Positions 6,808 to 13,131 of a stretch of 13,131 nt of DNA are shown here, piece after piece. The stretch is from positions 1 to 13,131 of the forward strand of contig MEUM01000096.1 of assembly GCA_001771735.1 (NCBI GenBank), in the 5' to 3' direction. The position numbers and the translations under genes are program-made. This DNA is from Caldifarciminota bacterium RBG_13_43_14 (lineage in GTDB: Bacteria > Hydrothermota > Tepidihabitantia > SM23-42). The first letter of the stretch is position 1. Each line of letters begins with the position of its first letter. The notes under the pieces are model-generated. The model searched no databases. It had not been told where the DNA came from and saw only the letters and a program-made list of their open reading frames with translations.

Positions 6808-8604
6808 ATGGTACTAGTGTTAATATTATTACAGATAACTGGTTCCGGATTTCATGCCGAAACTGCACCAGTTATTACCGGCACAGGAGGACCTGATGCC
6901 TATGGATATCGTTGGATCGACAGCGATACGGCCGGTGGTCCAACCAAGAACTGGATCGATATATCCGGATACGGGACCCAGGTTACCGGTCTTGGCGACG
7001 ATAATGTAGTTGGCCCGTTCTCGATCGGGTTTGATTTTCCTTATTACTGGTATACGGTGAACTCATTCTTTGTCGGTTCAAATGGGTATATTGCCTTTGG
7101 TGATAACACGCTTGAAGCTGCACCATTCCCCACTATTCCGCAGCAGGCAAAACCCAATAATATGCTTGCACCATTCATGTCCGATCTGGATTTCTCAGCG
7201 GGTACACCAGCCTGTTATTACTGGACTAATGCCGCATTGGATACATTCATTATATCATATCATACGGTGAGGTTCTGGAACAGTCCGTCAAGTAATAACA
7301 CATTCCAGATCATCCTAACCCGCGCCGACAGCGCGATCACCTTTCAGTATGAAGATCGTGTCGGTTATCCAAGTGGTGGTTGGGCTCAGGCGCTGAGTGT
7401 TGGAATTGAGAATGTTGCCGGCAATGTCGGGCTTCAATATCTATATGATCAATCGCCGATTGGCAATCAGATTCATGATAGTCTCGCCCTATATTTCTAT
7501 CCCCCTGATTCAACAAACTATCAGGTGCATGATGTTGCGGTCATGAAAATGATGAACGATATTTCGGGCGGATTCTTCGTTTATAACGGCGACTCGATCA
7601 ACTTCTGGGGATTGATCAAGAACACCGGCAACCAGACTGAAACCGGTTTCAATGTTTATTGTCAGATCCGTAATCAGGGTAATCAGGTAGTATTTAACGA
7701 TACGATCAATGTTGCGTCGATCGCTCCGGATGCAACCGATTCGCTGGTTTTTACGCCTAAGTGGGCTTCTACTGCGAACGGTTTATACCGTTTGAAAGTA
7801 AAATCCCTGCTTGGTGGTGATCTGGTTCCTAACAACGATTCCATATATGTCGAATTTCGTGTTGTTACATATCCGACTGAGCTTCAACTTGATGGCGGGA
7901 CCGGTCATACTGGTATGGCCTGGAATGGTCCGAATTCGGGCTATGGAGCTAAATTTTTGCCGCCTCGCTACCCGATGAAACTCAATACCGCTCGTTTCAA
8001 TGTGAATTCGACCGCGGCTAATCCTAATGTGACGGTTCAGATTCTGGATGATGACGGTCCGGGCAACGGTCCTGGTACCGTACTCTATCAGGTAGTGCAA
8101 CCGATTGGCGTTGCGCAGTGGTATGATATTGATGTTTCGGCCCAGAATATTATATTCTTTTCGGGTGCATTCTATATCGGTTGTATTTCGGATCAGGCTT
8201 CAGATCCATTTTTTTCTATGGACACTCTATTCCCATCCAGCCGTCAAACCTGGGAATATACTGGTGTCTGGGCGCCATATCGTGATAAAGAAAAAGATGA
8301 TGTGTTGATCCGCGCCGTGGTTGATTCATATACTGGTGTAGGAGAGTATACGATCAGCCCGGTAAGAGATCCGATGATCGCCGCGCCAAATCCCTTCCAG
8401 AAACTGACCGCAATTAATGTTGCTCCGTCAGTTCGTCGTGTGGCGGTGTACGATGCCAGTGGTCGTTTGATTACTAATGTCAACGCCCGCAATGGTATTG
8501 CAAATTGGAACGGCTGCAATGATAAAGGACAACTCATGAATCAGGGTATTTACTTCGCAGTTACTGATCATGGTGATATTGTCAAACTCGTACTCGTTAA
8601 GTAA
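6808..8604 (+). CDS. Secreted multidomain surface protein with C-terminal sorting domain
   Basis: A 598-residue protein of unknown function, with no catalytic motif that I recognise. Seen: a short hydrophobic signal peptide (1-17, cleavage likely after FHA) that lacks any Lys or Arg before its core; a beta-rich domain (about 18-235) with FSIGFDFPYYWYTVNSFFVGSNGYIAFG, a style found in nidogen-like exoprotein domains; a CARDB/Ig-like domain (about 238-352); and a module (about 354-508) with GYGAKFLPPRYP, ILDDDGPGNGPGT, WYDIDVS and FYIGC, a pattern that recurs in large exoproteins of FCB-type bacteria. Residues 520-598 (APNPF ... YDASGR ... NWNGCNDKG ... GIYF ... VLVK) form a FlgD-like sorting domain like that of the protease. 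It is probably a structural or adhesive protein exported through the Sec and a type IX-like route. It is monocistronic, with its own promoter and terminator. Confidence 0.9.
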   Translation: MVLVLILLQITGSGFHAETAPVITGTGGPDAYGYRWIDSDTAGGPTKNWIDISGYGTQVTGLGDDNVVGPFSIGFDFPYYWYTVNSFFVGSNGYIAFGDNTLEAAPFPTIPQQAKPNNMLAPFMSDLDFSAGTPACYYWTNAALDTFIISYHTVRFWNSPSSNNTFQIILTRADSAITFQYEDRVGYPSGGWAQALSVGIENVAGNVGLQYLYDQSPIGNQIHDSLALYFYPPDSTNYQVHDVAVMKMMNDISGGFFVYNGDSINFWGLIKNTGNQTETGFNVYCQIRNQGNQVVFNDTINVASIAPDATDSLVFTPKWASTANGLYRLKVKSLLGGDLVPNNDSIYVEFRVVTYPTELQLDGGTGHTGMAWNGPNSGYGAKFLPPRYPMKLNTARFNVNSTAANPNVTVQILDDDGPGNGPGTVLYQVVQPIGVAQWYDIDVSAQNIIFFSGAFYIGCISDQASDPFFSMDTLFPSSRQTWEYTGVWAPYRDKEKDDVLIRAVVDSYTGVGEYTISPVRDPMIAAPNPFQKLTAINVAPSVRRVAVYDASGRLITNVNARNGIANWNGCNDKGQLMNQGIYFAVTDHGDIVKLVLVK

Positions 8605-8617
8605 TATTGATATGAGA

Positions 8618-8652
8618 AATGGGGTCGGGTTATCCTGACCCCATTTTTTTTT
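8618..8652 (+). terminator. Intrinsic terminator of the secreted-protein gene
   Basis: AATGGGGTC (8618-8626) pairs with GACCCCATT (8637-8645), extended inward by a G-T and two G-C pairs to a TTAT loop, followed by nine Ts (8644-8652). It starts 13 bases after the TAA. Confidence 0.93.
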
Positions 8653-8700
8653 GTTTTTAGAAGATGTATTCGCTGGAATGGAAAAAATCTGTGGTTTCTA

Positions 8701-8728
8701 TTGACATATTATTATTAATATCTATAAT
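8701..8728 (+). promoter_or_regulatory. Sigma70-type promoter of the small membrane protein gene
   Basis: TTGACA (8701-8706), 16-base AT-rich spacer, TATAAT (8723-8728). Start predicted near 8735, giving a leader of about 77 bases before ATG 8812. Confidence 0.87.
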
Positions 8729-8811
8729 ATATTTAATATATACTGAAGTTTCTGCTCAAGTCGCGATTGACTGCAGAGACTGAATACCCTAAAAGGAAGG
8801 AGGTAACACAA

Positions 8812-9183
8812 ATGGAAGGTTATGAGATAGATCCTGGTGCTGCTGGTGCCGCGGCTGTGTTCATGATCGTTTATCTGCTTGTCATTGCGGCATTTTATAT
8901 TTACATGGCTATATGTCTACAAACAATAGCCAAGAAAACTAACACTGAAAATGCTTGGTTTGCCTGGATACCGATACTCAATATCATCCTGATGTTAGCG
9001 ATTGCCAAGAAACCGATCTGGTGGATCATTTTGATGTTGATACCGTTCGTGAACATCATTATTGCGGTTATTGTCTGGATGGCAATTGCCGAGGCGAGAG
9101 GAAAACCAAATTGGCTGGGTATATTAATGATCGTGCCGGTCGCGAATGTTATTGTTCCGGGGTATTTGGCTTTTTCTAATTAA
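8812..9183 (+). CDS. Small multi-pass membrane protein, DUF5684-like
   Basis: A 123-residue protein from ATG 8812, chosen over an upstream in-frame TTG at 8767 because GGAAGGAGGT lies just before it. Four hydrophobic segments are seen (about 13-36, 50-65, 69-90 and 100-119). A short motif recurs three times: IPILNIILM (53-61), IPFVNIIIA (77-85) and VPVANVIVP (108-116). The AWFAWIPILN ... KKPIWW ... IPFVNIIIAVIV layout is what I recall of DUF5684, a family of unknown function; no biochemical role is claimed. The protein should be in the cytoplasmic membrane. The gene stands alone, between its own promoter and a terminator shared in space with the convergent peptidase gene. Confidence 0.85.
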   Translation: MEGYEIDPGAAGAAAVFMIVYLLVIAAFYIYMAICLQTIAKKTNTENAWFAWIPILNIILMLAIAKKPIWWIILMLIPFVNIIIAVIVWMAIAEARGKPNWLGILMIVPVANVIVPGYLAFSN

Positions 9184-9206
9184 CCGGTAATCGATTTTTT
9201 CGATGA

Positions 9207-9242
9207 GAATAGCGGGGTATTTAAGCCCCGCTATTCTTTTTT
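9207..9242 (+). terminator. Intrinsic terminator of the membrane protein gene, overlapping the convergent gene's 3' end
   Basis: GAATAGCGGGG (9207-9217) pairs over 11 bp with CCCCGCTATTC (9226-9236), followed by six Ts (9237-9242). The right arm contains the TAG stop (9231-9233) and the last Glu codon of the peptidase gene on the other strand, and the T-run encodes its Lys-Lys. Read leftward the hairpin has no U-tract behind it, so it is a proper terminator only for the plus strand. Confidence 0.92.
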
Positions 9243-11357
9243 ATTGAGAATTTCAAGGATAAAAGCATACTCGAATGCGATCTCTTTAAGATAATCATAA
9301 CGCCCTGATGATCCCATGTGCCCGGTGCCCAGGTTTGTTTTCAACAACAAGAAATTATTATCAGTTTTTAATGTGCGTAAGCGGGCCACCCATTTAGCCG
9401 ATTCCCAATAACCAACTCTCGGGTCATTGAGACCCGCGGTGACCAGGATATTGGGGTATTCCTGTTGGCTGACATTATCATATGGAGAATAGTTTTTCAT
9501 ATATTCATAATATTCAGTGTTATTCGGGTCTCCCCATTCATCGTATTCAAGAGTGGTAAGCGGTATTGTTGGATCAAGCATTGTATTTATTACATCCACA
9601 AACGGAACATCGGCAATAGCGATTGCGCATAGATCCGGGTTCATGTTCAGCACGGCCCCGATCAATAGACCACCAGCGCTGGCGCCGCTGATAACAAGAC
9701 TGTCTTTCGATGTATAGTTATTATCGATGAGGTATTCCGCGCAGCTGATGAAATCATAAAAAGTGTTTAATTTATTCAAAAGCCTGCCTTGATCATACCA
9801 GTATCTTCCCATCTCGCCGCCACCGCGTACCTGGGCGATCGCATAGGCAAAGCCCCGGTCAATTAGACTTAAACGATTCGATGAGAAATATGGTTCATTA
9901 CTTGACCCATATGCACCATATCCATCAAGCACTAGCGGCCCATTAGCCTTCTGTCGATCAATTCGGTATACGATCGAGATCGGAATGAGCGTCGAATCCT
10001 GCCCAGTTGCCATCAATCTTCCTGATCGATATTTGGCGGGATCATAGTTGCCGAGCACTTCGAATTGTTTTTTCAAGTGTAATTGATGGGTTTTCATGTT
10101 GTAATCATAGACCGTTTTTGGTGTGATCAGCGACATGTAAGTCAAACGCAGTGTATCGCAGTTAAATTCATGATTATCGTGCAGCCAGAATGTATATGTT
10201 GATTCTGGAAATTCAACGAGGTGGCGAGTCTTTTCTCTTAAATTAAGTATCTCGAGCTGCTCTAAACCGTGTTTCCTCTCATGGATAACTATATAATTAT
10301 TGAATGGTTCAATTGTTTCAATTTTGATGCTATCCTGATGGCTGATGAACTTTTTCCATTGACCAATACCGTATTTTTCGATCTTGGCTCTCGTTATCAT
10401 GAAATTGGGCGCATTTTTGTTAGTCAGACTATAAAAATAGCCATTATGATGATAGATATAGTATTCGATCCCGGTAGTTCGCGGGTCAATTATACTGAAA
10501 TCATCATCCGGAATATCCGCATTCAAATAATAATTTTCTGTGGTAATATGAGTGCCAGTCTCAATGATCAGATAGTGTCCGTCTTTAGTGCGTTTGATGT
10601 CAACCCAGAATGAAATATCTTTTTCTTCAAAAATAAGTTTATCAGGTTGTTCACCATTCAATTTATGGGAGTATATTTTATGTGGACGATTCGTTTCATC
10701 AGTGGTCGCATAGAAAAAGGTGATATTATCATTTGCCCAGGCCATAGGATATCCAGTGTTGGGTATGTTGCCAGACATCAGTTTTCCATTTCGCAGATCT
10801 TTGAAAAAAATTGTCATATTCTCACGGCCCGTGGTATCTACCGAATAAGCGATCATGCGGTGGTCCGGACTTACGCTTAAACTCCCGATATCATAATATT
10901 CATAACTTTCAGCCAGTACGTTGTGATCGAGGATGATCTCTTCGGCTGCATCTAGATTCCATTTTTTTCGACAGTAAATGAGATACTGCTTTCCCTGTTC
11001 GGTTCGGGAGTAATAATAAAAACTATCGCTGCGCCATGGAACATTTAGATCTGTCTCTTTTATTCGGCCGAGCATTTCTTTGTAAAGCGAGTCCTGAAGC
11101 TCAGCCGTAGCCGCCATTATTTGTTCGGTGTATTCGTTTTCATCATTGAGATACTGCATCACTCGTGGATCGTCCCGGTCCCGTAGCCAAAAATAATTAT
11201 CAATTCTGATATCATTATGGATAGTATCGATGCGCGGAATAATTTGCGCAACCGGCGGCGTTGCCGGGATCAGGTCTCCGGCCAATAAAATAACCGGAAA
11301 AAGAACTATGATAAAACCAGTAATCTTTTTTCCTGGAATTCGATCAAATATATGCAT
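9231..11357 (-). CDS. Secreted prolyl oligopeptidase family S9 peptidase, oligopeptidase B-like
   Basis: A 708-residue protein, the usual length for the family plus a signal peptide. Seen: a basic then hydrophobic N-terminus (KKITGFIIVLFPVILLAG, 10-27); the beta-propeller region (about 45-440) opening with DNYFWLRD; and a C-terminal alpha/beta-hydrolase domain with GYGAYG, AQVRGGGEMGR, Ser560 in GASAGG, Asp645 in GLNDPRV and His680 in GTGHMG, a complete triad. PLTTLEYDEWGDP and YEYMKNYSPYDNV are oligopeptidase B (PtrB)-style sequences. Known: oligopeptidase B cleaves short peptides after Arg or Lys; the signal peptide suggests a periplasmic or surface role here, whereas classical PtrB is cytoplasmic. 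ATG 11357 has no clear Shine-Dalgarno sequence, so translation may be coupled to the upstream GHL10-like gene, 29 bases away and probably in the same operon. Its 3' end lies in the convergent terminator. Confidence 0.94.
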   Translation of the reverse strand: MHIFDRIPGKKITGFIIVLFPVILLAGDLIPATPPVAQIIPRIDTIHNDIRIDNYFWLRDRDDPRVMQYLNDENEYTEQIMAATAELQDSLYKEMLGRIKETDLNVPWRSDSFYYYSRTEQGKQYLIYCRKKWNLDAAEEIILDHNVLAESYEYYDIGSLSVSPDHRMIAYSVDTTGRENMTIFFKDLRNGKLMSGNIPNTGYPMAWANDNITFFYATTDETNRPHKIYSHKLNGEQPDKLIFEEKDISFWVDIKRTKDGHYLIIETGTHITTENYYLNADIPDDDFSIIDPRTTGIEYYIYHHNGYFYSLTNKNAPNFMITRAKIEKYGIGQWKKFISHQDSIKIETIEPFNNYIVIHERKHGLEQLEILNLREKTRHLVEFPESTYTFWLHDNHEFNCDTLRLTYMSLITPKTVYDYNMKTHQLHLKKQFEVLGNYDPAKYRSGRLMATGQDSTLIPISIVYRIDRQKANGPLVLDGYGAYGSSNEPYFSSNRLSLIDRGFAYAIAQVRGGGEMGRYWYDQGRLLNKLNTFYDFISCAEYLIDNNYTSKDSLVISGASAGGLLIGAVLNMNPDLCAIAIADVPFVDVINTMLDPTIPLTTLEYDEWGDPNNTEYYEYMKNYSPYDNVSQQEYPNILVTAGLNDPRVGYWESAKWVARLRTLKTDNNFLLLKTNLGTGHMGSSGRYDYLKEIAFEYAFILEILNKKE

Positions 11358-11386
11358 TGGCGATTGTTATCAGGGTATATTCAGTG

Positions 11387-13131
11387 TCAATATTGACCAA
11401 TGACCTTTTTGGCTTTGTTTATTAAATGCCAACTCAAATATACAGGCAAAAGCTTGGCTGGTATTGAATTCCGCGATACTTTCTCAGGGCCGGGGATGAT
11501 CTCGGATACCTTGAAAGTATAAATGCCGGCGCGGGTGATACAGGTGTCGATCGTGTCAATTTTGGCTTCGAAAATCGATCGACTCAACTCATTTAGAGCT
11601 TCGGGATAGAACCATCCTTCCCTTTTGAATTCGTCAATATTTAATGCAGTATTAATCGTTTGAATTGTATCATCCTTATTCCAGTCCGTAAATGTATAGA
11701 CGGCAGACCTTCGAGGTGGTGCATCAATTGAACACGGAATTGGAAAAACCTGTGAATCAAGGTTCTTAAAGGCGGTAATATCATTTGACAGATTCTGCCG
11801 GTATATTTGATACTCGACACCCATCCGGTTCAAATCATGGTTTTGATCAATTGAGAGCGAGGACAGGAATTCCCAAAAACCATTGATTTCCTCGTTATGA
11901 TTTTGGCTCTGTGTATGAATAAGAAGCTTTGCGGGCGGCTGATCAGGAAAAACATTTGAAAATTTTCTTAAGTTCATATCAGGCAGTGCTTGATCAATCA
12001 GTAATTCGCGTTTCAATAATCGTTTTCTATCCAACATCGTATCAAGCGCGGTAAAATCAAAGATACAAGTGCCAGCGCTAGCGTCCCGGGTAATAAAATA
12101 TTGAGTATTTCCTTCGATCGCCATTTCAGGCCAGATCAAACCGATACCCATGATCGAGCCGGGAAATTTGCTCTGGCAATAGTCAAGAAGTCGGGCAAAG
12201 AAAGCGGTGTTGGTTGTATATGCCATGGCGAGCGGGTAATCAATAACCTTTTGCCAGAATTCCCAGCATTGTCCGTAACGATAGTGGCTCAATGCTGGGT
12301 TAGGGAATATCGCCGCACTTAAAAGCAGTCCCGGGTTCTGGAGGTCGTCTTTAATACTGTTTTGTATTTCCTTTACAATTTGAGTGATGAACGTCTCTTT
12401 AGCTTTTGCTTCCTGCCAATAATGCCATACCAGCCAACGCTGCAAGAATGACATTTGAGGATAACGGGTAAAGGTCATCCAGGTTAAATCATTGCCTTCA
12501 AATCCAGCGAAGAGGGCAGTAGTATCATTTATATTTAATCCCCATAGCGTTCCTGGATAGCGAATGAAGTCGAGATGGACACCGGCGATCGCATATTTGC
12601 CGGCAATTTCTTGACAGGTTGAAGCAATAAAATTTTTAACCTCTTCTTGGGACGGATCCAGATATAATCCCTCCAGCCCGCATTCAACCCACTTTTCATA
12701 TGAATAATAGCGCATGCTTCGATTTGTTGCGTCCTTTATGAACCATTCAGGGTGGGTAAAATAAACATGGCGGTTCGAATCGGGTGTTTGTTGTAATGAC
12801 CAGGCAAGCAGGGTGTTCACCCAGGCATGAACTTTGATCTTTTTCTTCTTCGCTGCTTTGATCAATGCGCCCAGCGGATCGTATTTCATGCCCGAGATCT
12901 TCGATAAATACTGGCTGCGCGGTAAGGTCTTTGTTTTACAGTATGCATAACCACCGATTACTACTTGAGCGTATATATCGGTGATACCCATTTCAGTTGC
13001 GATCTCAATTATTCGATCGATTGAGTCCGGATGCACCATAGAGGCGGCTCTGACCCAAAGACCTTGATGGGTCTTATTGTCTATTAAAGTATTATCCTGT
13101 GATTGCAGGAAAATAAATATGAATGCACTAA
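11387..13131 (-). CDS. GHL10-type glycoside hydrolase-like protein, 5' end cut by window edge
   Basis: The frame is open from the stop at 11387 to the right edge. The first ATG (13039) is unlikely to be the start, because the 30 codons upstream read as protein: a hydrophobic AFIFIFLQSQ, as of a signal peptide, then GLWVRAASMVHPDSIDRIIE, the normal beginning of a GHL10 domain. About 580 residues are visible. Supporting motifs are GITDIYAQV, KKIKVHAWVNTLL (the H-x-W-x-N of this fold) and GVHLDFIRYP (12554-12583), whose Asp is a likely active-site residue. Known: the family (PF02638-like) has a TIM-barrel related to glycoside hydrolases; substrates are mostly uncertain, some members acting on cell-wall or exopolysaccharides. 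The C-terminal 200 residues are less recognisable. The oligopeptidase gene follows 29 bases downstream, so the two are likely co-transcribed. The promoter lies outside the window. Confidence 0.88.
   Translation of the reverse strand, partial: SAFIFIFLQSQDNTLIDNKTHQGLWVRAASMVHPDSIDRIIEIATEMGITDIYAQVVIGGYAYCKTKTLPRSQYLSKISGMKYDPLGALIKAAKKKKIKVHAWVNTLLAWSLQQTPDSNRHVYFTHPEWFIKDATNRSMRYYSYEKWVECGLEGLYLDPSQEEVKNFIASTCQEIAGKYAIAGVHLDFIRYPGTLWGLNINDTTALFAGFEGNDLTWMTFTRYPQMSFLQRWLVWHYWQEAKAKETFITQIVKEIQNSIKDDLQNPGLLLSAAIFPNPALSHYRYGQCWEFWQKVIDYPLAMAYTTNTAFFARLLDYCQSKFPGSIMGIGLIWPEMAIEGNTQYFITRDASAGTCIFDFTALDTMLDRKRLLKRELLIDQALPDMNLRKFSNVFPDQPPAKLLIHTQSQNHNEEINGFWEFLSSLSIDQNHDLNRMGVEYQIYRQNLSNDITAFKNLDSQVFPIPCSIDAPPRRSAVYTFTDWNKDDTIQTINTALNIDEFKREGWFYPEALNELSRSIFEAKIDTIDTCITRAGIYTFKVSEIIPGPEKVSRNSIPAKLLPVYLSWHLINKAKKVIGQY

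Noticed and set aside
8767..8811. TTG 8767 as the start of the membrane protein
   Set aside because: No ribosome site precedes it, the added residues are highly charged, and ATG 8812 has a strong site.
9193..9204. ATCGA/TCGAT inverted repeat around a T-run
   Set aside because: Only five base pairs with an all-T loop; the adjacent 11-bp GC-rich hairpin explains termination.

Overview
The window looks like a piece of the chromosome of an uncultivated, Gram-negative-type bacterium of moderate GC content. Two large secreted proteins end in a domain of the pattern PNPF ... YDASGR ... W-G-x-D ... GIYF ... VL-K. This FlgD-like / type IX-style C-terminal sorting domain is common in the FCB group and in candidate phyla such as WOR-3 (Stahlbacteria), Cloacimonetes and Marinimicrobia. 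My best guess is a WOR-3-like or other FCB-related lineage; that is inference from protein style, not from a marker gene.

Left third (1-6324, minus strand). One tight operon runs leftward from an exact-consensus promoter at 6297-6324. In transcription order it holds a 1345-residue secreted subtilisin-like protease with a C-terminal sorting domain, a radical SAM enzyme with a reduced SPASM-like C-terminus, and a beta-ketoacyl-ACP synthase III-like thiolase-fold enzyme that runs off the left edge. Gaps are 9 and 2 bases. A 13-bp perfect hairpin sits on the protease/radical SAM junction, and the protease leader carries two near-identical, extended Shine-Dalgarno sequences.

Centre (6368-9242, plus strand). 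A consensus promoter drives tRNA-Gly(GCC) and, about 100 bases on, tRNA-Cys(GCA). Between them lies a palindromic element built of 7-base ACAGG / CCTGT units. A second promoter then drives a 598-residue secreted multidomain protein with its own sorting domain, ended by a strong intrinsic terminator. A third promoter drives a 123-residue multi-pass membrane protein of the DUF5684 type.

Right third (9231-13131, minus strand). A GHL10-type glycoside-hydrolase-like protein (5' end beyond the right edge) is followed 29 bases later by a secreted oligopeptidase B-like S9 peptidase. The peptidase ends convergently with the membrane-protein gene, and its last codons lie inside that gene's terminator.

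Together the protein-coding genes are mostly an extracytoplasmic hydrolase and exoprotein set: a subtilase, an oligopeptidase, a glycoside-hydrolase-like protein and a surface protein. The one enzymatically unexpected grouping is radical SAM plus KAS III downstream of the protease. All four promoters have exact TTGACA and TATAAT boxes separated by exactly 16 bases. No mobile element, CRISPR array or rRNA was found. No gap between genes exceeds about 300 bases except 6188-6807, which holds the protease leader, three promoters and the two tRNA genes.
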